A stretch of 64,000 nt of DNA from Colwellia psychrerythraea (GCF_000764185.1 NZ_JQEC01000054.1:78899-142898), one strand, 5' to 3'. Shown: positions 7,878 through 17,253, counted from the stretch's first letter. Program-made: numbers and translations. Notes: generated by a model from the letters alone, not told the origin.

Positions 7878-9131
7878 TCAGCTATCGCTTTCAGTTATAA
7901 CTTTCAACTGAGTTTTAACATCTATCCACTGCGCCATATATTGGGTACTTTTATGATGATGGTGGTTAAGCATGCTGCCAATAAAGTTGGCTTGCCTATG
8001 GTGCTCAAGGTTAGCTTCTAGCCCAGATAAGCAACCAGCTAACCCAGCTAATATACTCTCTTGCTGATACATTAACTGGGCATTTTGCTGCCCTAAATCA
8101 CTGGCTCTTTGCCATGCACTTTCGTCTTGATAAAGTTGTACCGCCGCATCAGCTATCGCTTGTGGCTCATTGGCAATAACGCCGGCCCAAGGTAACTCTG
8201 TTTGCATGCTCTCGGCACCAATATCTGTAGTCACCGATGGTGTTTGGCAATACATAGCTTCAGCTAGTTTGCCTTTAATGCCGGCGCCAAAACGTAACGG
8301 TGCTAAACACACTTTGGCACTTTGCATGACAAATACTGCATCATCAACCCAGCCTTTAACAAGAAAGCCTGACTTTTCATCGTGTAAGTCAGTCGCTTTT
8401 GGCGGTGGATAAGCGCCATAAATATTAACTTTGGCATTAGGCAGTTGTTTACGAATAAGTGGCCAAACTTGCTGTTTTAGCCACAATACCGCATCCCAAT
8501 TAGGTGCATGGCGGAAATTTCCTATGGCCATAAAATCTTGCCGCTGTAGATAGCTCGGATTTTCTTGCGTTAACTGCCCCTGGCTTAACATAAAAGGGCA
8601 ATGGTGAATTAAACTGGCATCCACTTTAAATAAGCGCTGCAATAAATCCACCTCAATACGGGAGATCATTAAGCTGATATCAGAGCGAAATATTGATGCA
8701 ACTTCACGTTTAGCCAGCTCACTTGTTAATAAATCTTCATCAGTGATGTTACGTTTTTGTTTATAGGCTTGATGACGACTGTTCCGTAGGCAAAATAAAT
8801 CTTCGGTATCTAAAATACGTAATGCTTGTGGGCACTGCTCACTAACCCGCCAACCAAACTGCTCTTCCATCATAAAGCGATCAAACATTACCGCATCAGG
8901 CTGTAAGCTTTTGATAAAATCATCAAAGCTAGTGCAATTTAGGCTTATATTTTCAACAGATATATTTAGAGCGGTTAAATCAACCATGTGCTCGGTTTTT
9001 TGCGCTGGGCTAGCAAAGGTAATATGAAAGCTTTGTGATTGGAAAAAATGGATTAACTGCATCATACGGCTACCTGCCGCAGAAGAGTTAGGCTCAGGCC
9101 ATACATAGCCAATAATAAGAAGTTTTTTCAT
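7878..9131 (-). CDS. Glycosyltransferase, GT-B fold (group 1 / GT4-like)
   Basis: A 417-residue protein. The N-terminal Rossmann part starts KKLLIIGYVWPEPNSSAAGSRM, with the Gly-containing acceptor loop. The C-terminal donor half holds FMAIGNFRHAPNWDAVLWL, VNIYGAYPPP, VKGWVDDA and the nucleotide-sugar binding region CLAPLRFGAGIKGKLAEAMYCQTPSVTTDIGAESM, typical of group 1 transferases. There is no signal peptide. It stands alone, so the acceptor (LPS, capsule or protein) is unknown. An open plus-strand frame overlapping its 3' end is a shadow. Confidence 0.85.
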   Translation of the reverse strand: MKKLLIIGYVWPEPNSSAAGSRMMQLIHFFQSQSFHITFASPAQKTEHMVDLTALNISVENISLNCTSFDDFIKSLQPDAVMFDRFMMEEQFGWRVSEQCPQALRILDTEDLFCLRNSRHQAYKQKRNITDEDLLTSELAKREVASIFRSDISLMISRIEVDLLQRLFKVDASLIHHCPFMLSQGQLTQENPSYLQRQDFMAIGNFRHAPNWDAVLWLKQQVWPLIRKQLPNAKVNIYGAYPPPKATDLHDEKSGFLVKGWVDDAVFVMQSAKVCLAPLRFGAGIKGKLAEAMYCQTPSVTTDIGAESMQTELPWAGVIANEPQAIADAAVQLYQDESAWQRASDLGQQNAQLMYQQESILAGLAGCLSGLEANLEHHRQANFIGSMLNHHHHKSTQYMAQWIDVKTQLKVITESDS

Positions 9132-9172
9132 TGGACTATATTATATTTCAATGGGCTAAATATCCAATAACA

Positions 9173-9221
9173 TCGTTGTTTTCAATTATAATAGCCCACT
9201 ATTACTCAATCAAGCGCCTTG
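9173..9221 (+). repeat. Dispersed 49-bp repeat, copy A
   Basis: TCGTTGTTTTCAATTATAAT and the following bases to CAAGCGCCTTG match the copy at 27533-27581 at 44 of 49 positions in the same orientation. Its centre is a dyad (TAATAG / CTATTA) that is less perfect than in copy B. It lies upstream of the glycosyltransferase start. Confidence 0.7.
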
Positions 9222-9317
9222 TTCTTGAAAATTTATTCTAATTGAATTCTTACTTATAAAACAAACGACAAGATCTGACTTTAAATATAGTTTTTCAATA
9301 AGGTACTCAGAAAACAA

Positions 9318-9351
9318 AAAAGCCACTAGTAAATCATTACTGATGGCTTTA
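9318..9351 (-). terminator. Terminator of fkpA
   Basis: An imperfect stem (AAAAGCCACTAGTAA with TTACTGATGGCTTT, one mismatch) with a 4-base loop; the minus strand then reads TTTTTGTTTTC. It lies about 60 bp past the fkpA stop codon. Confidence 0.7.
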
Positions 9352-9409
9352 TATTTTATCTAGTTAGTGCATTGCCTAAGCTAAGAAAGCTTAACCAATA
9401 CTAATTTAA

Positions 9410-10183
9410 CTAGTGAGCAGCATGGTCGTGACCGTCTGCTTTTGGTGCTTCAGCATCTTTTTGAATTTCTAATAATTCAATTTCAAATTGTAGTACTGAA
9501 TTACCCGGAATACTTGGTGGGTTACCATTAGGACCGTATGCTAAATCTGAAGGGATAGTAAATTTATACTTAGCACCTACAGGCATTAATTGTACACCTT
9601 CAGTCCAACCTTTGATTACACGGTTAAGTGGGAACACTGCTGGTTCGCCACGTTTATATGAACTATCAAACGTCTCGCCGTTTAAGAAAGTACCTTTATA
9701 GTGAACTGTAACAGTATCAGTTGCTAAAGGTGTATCACCTTCACCAGCTGTTAATACTTCGTATTGAATACCAGATTCAGTAACTGTTACGCCTTCTTTT
9801 TTAGCGTTGTCAGCAAGAAACTTAGCACCATCAGCTAAGCTAGCTTCAGAAGCGGCGATTGATGCTGCTTGTTGTTTTTCTTTCATGCTCGCATCAAGGT
9901 TCATTAATAATGCTTGAATCTCTTCTTTTTCGATAACTGCTTTACCGTCAATGCTATCAACAAAACCACGTACGATTAGCTCTTTGTCTAACGTTAAACC
10001 TAGCTTGTCATGCTCTTCTAAGTTACGTTGCATGTACATACCAATTGAAGCACCCAAGCCGTAGGCTTGTTTTTGTACTTCAGTGTCTAATACTGGTGCT
10101 TTTACTTCTTCAACAGCTTTTTCGTTACAACCAACAACGGCAACTAACGCAAGGGCTACTAGGGTAGGCTTGAACAATTTCAT
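9410..10183 (-). CDS. fkpA: FKBP-type peptidyl-prolyl isomerase, lipoprotein
   Basis: Periplasmic prolyl isomerase and chaperone. The 257-residue protein has a lipoprotein signal (VALALVAVVGC, Cys19), an N-terminal dimerisation domain (QKQAYGLGASIGMYM..., about 38-130) and a C-terminal FKBP domain (about 140-240) with VTVHYKGTFLNGETFDSSYKRG, NRVIKGWTEGVQLMPVGAKY and IPSDLAYG. E. coli FkpA (about 270 residues) is soluble, whereas here the lipobox predicts anchoring to a membrane. The tail is His-rich (GHDHAAH). In E. coli fkpA is beside slyX and near yheV-yheS-yheU; the same set is here. Confidence 0.92.
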   Translation of the reverse strand: MKLFKPTLVALALVAVVGCNEKAVEEVKAPVLDTEVQKQAYGLGASIGMYMQRNLEEHDKLGLTLDKELIVRGFVDSIDGKAVIEKEEIQALLMNLDASMKEKQQAASIAASEASLADGAKFLADNAKKEGVTVTESGIQYEVLTAGEGDTPLATDTVTVHYKGTFLNGETFDSSYKRGEPAVFPLNRVIKGWTEGVQLMPVGAKYKFTIPSDLAYGPNGNPPSIPGNSVLQFEIELLEIQKDAEAPKADGHDHAAH

Positions 10184-10366
10184 TTATATCTCCATTTATA
10201 CGATACAATTGGAGAATTCCCCAATTTACGACTAATTACTGTTTAACTTGTCTTTTATTGCGCTGTGAAGATTTTATAAAAGTCACAACTTAAAAGATAA
10301 CACTAAACAATTTTAAAAAAGAACTTATACTAACTATAAATGCGCAAATAAAAAAGTATTAATATT

Positions 10367-11356
10367 TTGTTAAAATGTAATTGGATTATTCCAGTCATCT
10401 TATTGACGACAATCACGGCCTGCAAGCCTGTAACGCAAAAACCATTAGCGCGCTGGCAACAAGCTGCTGAAGGTGCTTATGCTGGTCAGATTTCAAGTGA
10501 TGCCAAATTTTCGGTGGTTTCGTCAATTCATCATGGTTTGAGTGTATGGGATTTAACCAAGCATGAGCGACTTTATAATTGGTCGCAAGAGCAAAACACC
10601 AGTGACAATTTAGTACTCACCATTGATATTAGTGAGAACGCTAGTCATGTATTAACGGCTAATAGAAATAACTTTGCACTATGGAATTTACAATCTGGTA
10701 AGTCTGAAGGTTACTGGCGAGTACGTGAGTCTCACATCAGAGATATTGCTATTAGCAATGGAGGTGATTACTTACTTATTGGCAAAAGTAACGCTACCGT
10801 AGTTCATGTTGCTGTTGATACCGGTAGACGCTTAGAATTTTTAGGTCACAAAGAAAAAATAAACTCTGTAGATATGCTACCTAATGGCCGCGTGGCTATG
10901 TCAGGTGGTAACGATTTCACCGCCTATGTATGGGATACACAATCAGGACAAGTGGTTTATCAATTTAACCATAGCTCGCGGGTATCAAAAGTGGCCTTAG
11001 ATGCAAGAGGTCGGTATGCCTTTTCTGCTGACAGTATGAAAGCGGCTTACATTTGGGACTTAAAAACAGGTAAACGCATTAGTGCCTTACAAGGGACAAA
11101 ACGCCATGAAGTATTTAGTACCGTGCGTTTTTCACCCGATGGAAAAACTATGATCACTGGTGCAGCCACCAAAAAAGTCAGTGTTTGGGATATTGCCACA
11201 GGCAAACGCCTTGCGCATTGGTTTGTTACCCCTAAAGAAGCAAAAAGACCTACTGGTGCGGTTGTGTATAGCGTCGCATTTGGCGATAATAAGGATCTAT
11301 TAACGATAAGCTCATCAGGATATGTTGAATCATGGCCAATGCCGAAATTACCTTAA
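10367..11356 (+). CDS. WD40-repeat lipoprotein
   Basis: A 329-residue protein with signal peptide and lipobox (WIIPVILLTTITAC, Cys19), then about six to seven WD40-like blades: for example FLGHKEKINSVDMLPNGRVAMSGGNDFTAYVWD and a later FSPDGKTMITGAATKKVSVWD. It is likely a periplasmic beta-propeller scaffold. The start is TTG at 10367 with only a weak Shine-Dalgarno. Its last 25 bp overlap slyX, so the two are co-translated. It is divergent from fkpA, with about 180 bp between. No specific partner is known. Confidence 0.85.
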   Translation: MLKCNWIIPVILLTTITACKPVTQKPLARWQQAAEGAYAGQISSDAKFSVVSSIHHGLSVWDLTKHERLYNWSQEQNTSDNLVLTIDISENASHVLTANRNNFALWNLQSGKSEGYWRVRESHIRDIAISNGGDYLLIGKSNATVVHVAVDTGRRLEFLGHKEKINSVDMLPNGRVAMSGGNDFTAYVWDTQSGQVVYQFNHSSRVSKVALDARGRYAFSADSMKAAYIWDLKTGKRISALQGTKRHEVFSTVRFSPDGKTMITGAATKKVSVWDIATGKRLAHWFVTPKEAKRPTGAVVYSVAFGDNKDLLTISSSGYVESWPMPKLP

Positions 11357-11595
11357 GCGCTCACAACCCGAATGTTAACTATGTTCAACAACTAGAAGAA
11401 CGTGTTGACGCCCTAGAATCGCGTAATGTTTTTCAAGATGATGTTATTGATCAGTTAAGTGAAGAGCTAGCTGCCCATCAACATGAAATTTCTGATCTAA
11501 AACATCAAATTCAATTGGTTGCTAATCGCCTTAAAGATGCTGGCAGCTTATCAGGTGATGCCGAGGAAGTTGAACCACCACCGCCGCATTATTAA
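11332..11595 (+). CDS. slyX: SlyX family protein
   Basis: An 87-residue coiled-coil protein: QQLEERVDALESRNVFQDDVIDQLSEELAAHQHEISDLKHQIQ and the family's C-terminal Pro-rich PPPPHY. About 15 extra residues precede the usual start. It overlaps the WD40 lipoprotein gene by 25 bp in another frame. Biochemical role unknown in the family; its neighbourhood with fkpA and yheV is conserved. Confidence 0.92.
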   Translation: MANAEITLSAHNPNVNYVQQLEERVDALESRNVFQDDVIDQLSEELAAHQHEISDLKHQIQLVANRLKDAGSLSGDAEEVEPPPPHY

Positions 11596-11741
11596 TGCCT
11601 AGATAACTAAGCCTAAATTATATCTAACTTAAAGAATTATCCACGAGTTTACTTGTCGATAATCCAGAAAAATCATAAAACTTCAGTGCATGGTGCTTCG
11701 ATCCGAGACTTTGAAGATGATAAGAAATAAAGGGTATGCGA

Positions 11742-11945
11742 TTAAGGTTTAAACACACCAATAACTTGCTCGTTTACACGAACTACCTCTTCAACTTGTG
11801 CTTCAGTTTGCACCATTTGCTCACCACAACTTACACATGTCACTTTTTCCACGTTATTTTCTTTAGTTAGTGCCATGGTATCCATCGCTTTACATTTTGG
11901 ACAAACTGCGCCGGCGATAAACCTCTTTTTTAAAGCTTTGTTCAT
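11742..11945 (-). CDS. yheV: YheV family putative zinc ribbon protein
   Basis: A 67-residue protein with two CxxC knuckles: CPKC (residues 15-18) and CVSC (37-40), a zinc ribbon. The family (YheV, DUF2387) starts KKRFIAGAVCPKC as here. It lies convergent with slyX and divergent from yheS, close to the order in E. coli. Function unknown. Confidence 0.92.
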   Translation of the reverse strand: MNKALKKRFIAGAVCPKCKAMDTMALTKENNVEKVTCVSCGEQMVQTEAQVEEVVRVNEQVIGVFKP

Positions 11946-12145
11946 TTTTATATACTACTTATGTTTGATGACTGCTGAACTTCAGTGATAACTTTCAACA
12001 TGAAAGACCAACAAGCTCGACATAAAATCCAGAATTATAGTTATTTTACCTTGAATAGTGGTCATAGGAAAAGCGACAATGCACCTGCATTTTTTTAGTG
12101 GGTATTATGAATACCATACTATGCCATTTTATCGAGGAAGTACCA

Positions 12146-14071
12146 TTGATTATCGCCACAGACCTAAGTTTAGATAGAGGGGCTAAAAACCTAATAAAAT
12201 CATCTAGCTTTACTATTCACCCTAACCATAAAGTTGGCTTAGTCGGCAGTAATGGCTGTGGTAAATCTTCTCTGTTCGCCGCGCTTCTAGGTGAGTTATC
12301 TCCTGACTCAGGTGATTTAGCTATGCCGACAAGTTGGGATATTGCCACGGTAAGACAGGAAACCCCTTCTTTAGAGCAAAGCGCTCTTGATTACGTTATG
12401 GATGGCGATACAGAATTTCGTCAATTAGAGCACGAGCTTGAACAAGCTCGTATTACTGATAACGGCAATCTTGAAGCCACTATTATCAACAAAATTGATA
12501 CCATCAACGGCTATAGTTTACCTGCTCGTGCGGGTGAGTTATTACATGGTTTAGGCTTTTTACAGTCGCAGCTTGCTAATCCAGTGAAAGATTTCTCTGG
12601 TGGTTGGCGCATGCGCTTAAACTTGGCGCAAGCATTAATATCTCGTGCTGATTTATTATTACTCGATGAACCGACCAACCATTTAGATTTAGATGCCGTT
12701 ATATGGCTACAACGCTGGTTAAAGCGTTTCACTGGCACCTTAGTGCTGATTTCACATGACAGAGACTTCCTAGATACGGTTATTGGCCAAATACTACATA
12801 TTGAACACCAACGCGCTAAATTATACAGCGGCAACTATACAGCCTTTGAACGCCAGCGCCGTGAACATTTAGCACAGCAAGATGCACAATATCAAAAGCA
12901 ACAAAAAGAAGCGGCACACCTAACAGCATTTGTTGATCGTTTCCGTGCTAAAGCCAGTAAAGCCAAACAAGCACAAAGTCGATTAAAGCGCTTAGAAAAA
13001 TTACCCGATTTAGCACCAGCACATGTTGATAGCCAATTCACTTTCAGTTTTGAAGAGCCAGAAAGCTTGCCTTATCCGCTATTATCACTCGATAAAAGTG
13101 AATGTGGTTACCCTAAATCTGACCATAGTGAGCAAGTCACTATTTTAAATGATGTTGGTTTAACGTTAGTACCTGGCAGCCGTATTGGTTTATTGGGCAG
13201 AAATGGCGCCGGTAAATCAACCTTGATAAAATCCCTTGCTGGTGAGCTTGCCATACTAAATGGTGAACGTTACTGCGCACAAGATTTAAAGGTAGGTTAC
13301 TTTTCTCAACATCAATTAGAACAGTTACATGCACCATCAAGCCCTGTTGATCATATTTTGCGTGCAAAACCTGCTCTGGGTGAACCACAAGCCCGTACCT
13401 TTTTAGGAAAGTTCGGCTTTAGTGGTGACCAAGCCTTGTCACAAGTTTCTACCATGTCTGGTGGTGAAAAAGCGCGCTTAGTACTGGCCTTGATTGTTTT
13501 AGAGAAGCCACAGTTACTACTGCTCGATGAGCCAACCAACCATTTAGATTTAGAAATGCGCCAAGCATTAGTGATGGCCCTACAAGACTTTGGCGGCGCC
13601 ATTATTTTGATTGCCCATGATAGATTTTTATTAGAATCTTGTGTAGATGAATTTTATCTGGTCGCCAACGGCCGAGTCAGTGATTTCAGCGGTGATATTG
13701 ATGATTATCAGCAGTGGCTTAATGATGATAAAAAGCAAACATTAAAGTCGGTAAAAAGTGCAGAGTTAAATACAGATAAAGGTTTAGATAAAAAACAATT
13801 ACGCCAACAACAAGCCGAATTGAGAAAAAAATCGGCGCCGTTGCGCAAAGAAGCAGACAAATTAGAGAAAAAAATCCATCAATGGCAAGAAGAGTTAACA
13901 AAAGTCGAAGCGTTATTAAGTGACAGTGATATTTACCAAGCAGAGCGTAAAAGCGAATTGACAGACTTACTGAAGAAACAAGCTAAATTGAAAGGTGATA
14001 TTGAAGAAAATGAGATGGATTGGCTTGAACTTGCCGAGCAGATTGAGGAAATGATGTCTGTTTCAAGTTAG
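12146..14071 (+). CDS. yheS: ABC-F family ATPase YheS
   Basis: A 641-residue ribosome-associated ABC-F protein with two nucleotide-binding domains and no membrane part. NBD1: Walker A GLVGSNGCGKSS, signature DFSGGWRMRLNLAQAL, Walker B LLLLDEPTNHLD. NBD2: GLLGRNGAGKST, signature TMSGGEKARLVLALI, Walker B LLLLDEPTNHLD. A linker rich in Lys/Arg (FRAKASKAKQAQSRLKRLEKL) joins them, and the C-terminus is a coiled coil of about 100 residues. The TTG at 12146 is chosen because GAGGAA lies 6 bp before it and the protein then begins at the family start (IIATDLSL...). A longer frame from 12098 lacks a binding site. Confidence 0.94.
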   Translation: MIIATDLSLDRGAKNLIKSSSFTIHPNHKVGLVGSNGCGKSSLFAALLGELSPDSGDLAMPTSWDIATVRQETPSLEQSALDYVMDGDTEFRQLEHELEQARITDNGNLEATIINKIDTINGYSLPARAGELLHGLGFLQSQLANPVKDFSGGWRMRLNLAQALISRADLLLLDEPTNHLDLDAVIWLQRWLKRFTGTLVLISHDRDFLDTVIGQILHIEHQRAKLYSGNYTAFERQRREHLAQQDAQYQKQQKEAAHLTAFVDRFRAKASKAKQAQSRLKRLEKLPDLAPAHVDSQFTFSFEEPESLPYPLLSLDKSECGYPKSDHSEQVTILNDVGLTLVPGSRIGLLGRNGAGKSTLIKSLAGELAILNGERYCAQDLKVGYFSQHQLEQLHAPSSPVDHILRAKPALGEPQARTFLGKFGFSGDQALSQVSTMSGGEKARLVLALIVLEKPQLLLLDEPTNHLDLEMRQALVMALQDFGGAIILIAHDRFLLESCVDEFYLVANGRVSDFSGDIDDYQQWLNDDKKQTLKSVKSAELNTDKGLDKKQLRQQQAELRKKSAPLRKEADKLEKKIHQWQEELTKVEALLSDSDIYQAERKSELTDLLKKQAKLKGDIEENEMDWLELAEQIEEMMSVSS

Positions 14072-14092
14072 CTTCAAAAGGAATATACACAT

Positions 14093-14120
14093 AAGTGCTT
14101 TTCGGCCGAAGAGCACTTTT
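14093..14120 (+). terminator. Terminator of yheS
   Basis: Hairpin AAGTGCT-TTTCGGCCGAAG-AGCACTT followed by TTC and AT-rich sequence, with an inner TTCGG/CCGAA stem that extends the helix. It lies 22 bp after the stop codon. The U-tract is short, so efficiency may be modest. Confidence 0.7.
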
Positions 14121-14314
14121 CAGTCCATAATAACTCTTTTAATAGCGTTAAAACCCTTTCAATACTCCCATACATAATAGCTATCGATAATATCGACAAA
14201 GAACAAATGATCATAGAAGTAAAAATTATATTCTGAAAAAACAGTTCTTTAATGTTACTAGCATAAGTTCTAAGCTACACTTATTCATAGTAATTCAGCC
14301 GACCAAGGAAATTT

Positions 14315-15091
14315 ATGTTCTCCAAAGCCAATGCTAACTTTAAAAAGATTTTTAATATCAAGGTAACTATTCCTACCATACTCCTGCTAGCTAGCTTTTC
14401 AGCTATTAGTCAGGGTAATGACCTTGAACAGGGTATTTATGAATTAAACCGTGGAGAATTCCAAGCAGCTATCGCGCAGTTTCGTCCGCTAGTAAGTGAA
14501 GGATATGCTCCTGCCCAATATCAAATGGCTTTGGTTTATCAGCACGGTTACTCTGTACCTAAAGATGCCATGCAAGCTCTTGAGTTATTACAGCTTTCTG
14601 CGGCACAAAACTATCCCGATGCTCAATTTGAATTAGCTTTAATTTACTCTGAGGGTAAGCTGGTAAAACAAGATCTGAAAAAGGCTTTTGATTTAACCCA
14701 TATGGCTGCGAAAAAAGGCTTAGCAAGTGCTCAATTTAACTTAGCCGTTATGTATGCTAACGGCTCGGGGATAAAGCAAGATGACTTTAAAGCATCACGT
14801 TGGTATAAAAGCGCTGCCAATCAAAACTATGCACTTGCTCAATATAATTTAGCCCTACTCTATAGCGAAGGTAAAGGCGTAGAAAAAAGTACGGAGCTGT
14901 CTTTTGTTTGGAATACCATAGCATCTTGGAATGGTTACCCTGATGCTGAACAAAGTCGTTTAATGGATGAAAGGGACTTATCTAAAAAGAAAATTGAAAA
15001 TAACATCGACACCGCAAATAAAATTTATCAAAATATTAGAGAGCAGCAAAAAATCAAAGCAAAAATGGCAGAAAAACAGCGCTTCTATTGA
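14315..15091 (+). CDS. Secreted Sel1-repeat protein
   Basis: A 258-residue protein: signal peptide (VTIPTILLLASFSAISQG), then four to five Sel1-like repeats of 36 residues: A-x2-Q-Y/F-x-L-A-L/V-M/I-Y-x2-G patterns at APAQYQMALVYQHGY, PDAQFELALIYSEGK, ASAQFNLAVMYANGS and ALAQYNLALLYSEGK. The end is a charged helix. Sel1 proteins act as scaffolds in periplasm or cytosol; the partner is unknown. It stands alone between yheS and the DUF3149 mini-protein. Confidence 0.88.
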   Translation: MFSKANANFKKIFNIKVTIPTILLLASFSAISQGNDLEQGIYELNRGEFQAAIAQFRPLVSEGYAPAQYQMALVYQHGYSVPKDAMQALELLQLSAAQNYPDAQFELALIYSEGKLVKQDLKKAFDLTHMAAKKGLASAQFNLAVMYANGSGIKQDDFKASRWYKSAANQNYALAQYNLALLYSEGKGVEKSTELSFVWNTIASWNGYPDAEQSRLMDERDLSKKKIENNIDTANKIYQNIREQQKIKAKMAEKQRFY

Positions 15092-15169
15092 TCTAAATCA
15101 GCTTAGTTATTGGGCGACTAAATTACACTAGGTATATCAATAATTACCTAGAAAATTATGGAGCTCAAT

Positions 15170-15307
15170 ATGAACTTATTATCAATGATAGCTAACGATC
15201 CTGTAGTGATGTTCTCTTTTGGTGGTTTAGCTATTCTGCTAGCTATTTCTGCTTATTATGTTTATTACTTTCTCAAACATATTCAAGACGATAGTAAAGG
15301 CCGCTAA
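15170..15307 (+). CDS. DUF3149-like single-helix membrane mini-protein
   Basis: A 45-residue ORF: MNLLSMIANDPVVMFSF, then one transmembrane helix (GGLAILLAISAYYVYYFL) and a polar end KHIQDDSKGR. Proteins of the DUF3149 family share the short amphipathic start with a DPV motif, one helix and a YYF-Lys end. A weak GGAG lies 9 bp upstream of the ATG. The family recall is moderate; the small protein itself is well supported by composition and RBS. Confidence 0.7.
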   Translation: MNLLSMIANDPVVMFSFGGLAILLAISAYYVYYFLKHIQDDSKGR

Positions 15308-15409
15308 ATTAGTCTCCTAAAACCAAAAATAATGTCCCACTAAGACACGCTAAATAGTACGCTATTGCTATACTACTATGTAGCAATAGTTAGTCTGTAG
15401 AGGTGGAGT

Positions 15410-16096
15410 ATGTTATCAGTCAATAAGTCATCCGCAAGCTTAAGCTTTATTGAAAAGCTCAGTCAGCAACGTGAAGAGTTAGCTGAAAAGATCGCCTCTG
15501 GCAAGCGTATTAATAAAGCCGCTGATGATGCTGCGGGTTTTCAAATAGCTAACCGACTTACCAGCCAAGTTAATCAAAACCAACAACTGAGCTTTAACGC
15601 CCAAGATCAAGCCAATATAAACAATATTGAAGCTGGCGCCTTATCGGCAATTAATGATGGTTTATTACGTGCACAAGAGCTATCGATTCAATCAGGCAAC
15701 CCAATTTATAGCGGTGATGCTATACAAGGTGAATTAGATCAGATTACTGAACAAATAAATACCCTTGCCAGTGATGTTTTAGGTCAAGACAACTTTATTA
15801 GTGGTCTTGATGCCAGTAACCCGGCAGCAACTCAAGCCATACTTGAAGACACATCAACCTTAGTGAATGACAGTGCCAGTGCTTTAGGCGCTGAAACAAA
15901 TGCGCTTGTTAGCCAAGTTGACACTTACCAAACCAGTATTATCAATGTTAGTGCTTCGCGATCTCGTATTGAAGACACAGACTTTGCCGCAGTTACTGGT
16001 GAGCTAGAGAAAAATGAAATACTTTTACAAAGTGCCATCATCACTAAGAAAAATGAAGAAGAGCGTAAAGGCATACTCTTTAATAAATTAGTATAG
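15410..16096 (+). CDS. Orphan minimal flagellin-like protein
   Basis: A 228-residue protein with only the conserved flagellin ends. N-terminal D0/D1: EKLSQQREELAEKIASGKRI, NKAADDAAGFQIANRLTSQV, NNIEAGALSAINDGLLRAQE. C-terminal D1/D0: INVSASRSRIEDTDFAAVT. The variable D2/D3 is absent, and the last 20 residues (charged, ending KGILFNKLV) differ from the usual hydrophobic flagellin C-terminus needed for packing. No other flagellar gene is near; it sits between a DUF3149 gene and yheU. It may be a minor filament protein, an adhesin-like export substrate, or a decayed copy. Confidence 0.85.
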   Translation: MLSVNKSSASLSFIEKLSQQREELAEKIASGKRINKAADDAAGFQIANRLTSQVNQNQQLSFNAQDQANINNIEAGALSAINDGLLRAQELSIQSGNPIYSGDAIQGELDQITEQINTLASDVLGQDNFISGLDASNPAATQAILEDTSTLVNDSASALGAETNALVSQVDTYQTSIINVSASRSRIEDTDFAAVTGELEKNEILLQSAIITKKNEEERKGILFNKLV

Positions 16097-16157
16097 AGCA
16101 ATACTACAATTCAGCGGTACAATGGTGATCCATAACTTACCATACTGAAGATCCTTT

Positions 16158-16394
16158 ATGATTATCCCCCTTGAGCAACTGTCCAATGAAACCTTGAACG
16201 CGATTATTGAAGACTTTATTTTACGTGAAGGAACAGAGTACGGCGCAGAAGATATTAGTAAACAAGCTAAGATTACCCAAGTGAAAAGGCAGCTTGAACA
16301 AGGCAGTGCGGTATTGGTTTATTCCGAATTGCATGAAAGTGTCAATATATTACCTAACGACCAATTTAAAGAGGGTATGGAAGAACAGGTTTAA
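16158..16394 (+). CDS. yheU: YheU family protein (UPF0270)
   Basis: A 78-residue protein that follows the UPF0270 pattern throughout: MIIPLEQLSNETLNAIIEDF, LREGTEYGAED, VKRQLEQGSAVLVYSELHES and NILPNDQF. In E. coli yheU is close to yheS and yheV, as here. Function unknown; a cytosolic small alpha/beta protein. Confidence 0.93.
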   Translation: MIIPLEQLSNETLNAIIEDFILREGTEYGAEDISKQAKITQVKRQLEQGSAVLVYSELHESVNILPNDQFKEGMEEQV

Positions 16395-16481
16395 GCTGAT
16401 TTCATATTAACAGGCATTTACCCTGCTTCATCTATAATAAGAACAAACCTTACCTAATATATAGACGATGCAAACTTGATT

Positions 16482-17246
16482 ATGAACATATTCAATACGC
16501 TTAAGTTATTAATTTTTTATTCTACTCTCATTCCTCTTGCTGTCTTCGCTGACAATAAAGCTAACTTAATTATTAGTTATGGCGATCATAACTCGGCGCC
16601 CTATGCCATTGAGAAAGGTGAGCAACTGTCAGCAGGCATCATCAAAGACATTGCCACAGAAATTGCTGGTGAACTAGATATTACTATCACATTTGCCAAA
16701 ACGCCACGAAAGCGAATAGAGCGCTATTTAGAAAGCAATACCATTCATGTAGAATTAATCACCAGTCCCGCTTGGCTAAGTAATAGTGAGAAGCTCCAGT
16801 GGAGTGAAACAATTTTTATTGAAAGGGATATTATGGTGGTAAAAGCAGACAATCCTAAACAATATAATGGTTTAGTAGATTTTAGAGGCATGATTATTGG
16901 CACTATTCGAGGTTATAAATACCCCAAGTTGCAGCCCTTTTTTGATAAAGATTATTTTATCCGTTATGACGTCAGTAATTTAAATGTTAACTTTATTCGT
17001 TTAGAACTCGATAGAATAGACGCTCTTGTTGATGCTGACATTCTGATCAACTACCAATTAATGCAAAACAAAAATTCTCACATTTTTAAAGTACTGCCAC
17101 TTACGGTTAGCCAGCAAAATATTCGAGCTGCTTTATCACCTAATGCGCCTGTTACGATCAATCAATTTAATCAAGCCTTAAAGAAATTAAAAGACCAAGG
17201 GGTAATTGCCGCGATTTTAAAAAAGTATTACATCGATGTACGTTGA
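16482..17246 (+). CDS. Periplasmic solute-binding-like protein (SBP family 3)
   Basis: A 254-residue protein with signal peptide (LLIFYSTLIPLAVFA) and an SBP_bac_3-like fold: LIISYGDHNSAPYAIEKGEQ ... GIIKDIATEIAGELDITITF and the family's C-terminal INQFNQALKKLKDQGVIAAILKKYY. Stand-alone members of this type are common in Alteromonadales and are often not linked to transporters. No permease or ATPase is near. The ATG at 16482 is taken; a TTG two codons earlier is equally open. Ligand unknown. Confidence 0.82.
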   Translation: MNIFNTLKLLIFYSTLIPLAVFADNKANLIISYGDHNSAPYAIEKGEQLSAGIIKDIATEIAGELDITITFAKTPRKRIERYLESNTIHVELITSPAWLSNSEKLQWSETIFIERDIMVVKADNPKQYNGLVDFRGMIIGTIRGYKYPKLQPFFDKDYFIRYDVSNLNVNFIRLELDRIDALVDADILINYQLMQNKNSHIFKVLPLTVSQQNIRAALSPNAPVTINQFNQALKKLKDQGVIAAILKKYYIDVR

Positions 17247-17253
17247 CCCATAA

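Noticed and set aside
7788..8021. A 77-codon plus-strand frame over the MITE and the glycosyltransferase 3' end
   Set aside because: Begins inside the mobile element and is antisense to a well-supported gene.
11332..11595. Treating slyX as a chance frame because it overlaps the WD40 gene
   Set aside because: The overlap is only 25 bp and the protein carries the SlyX core and its PPPPHY end.
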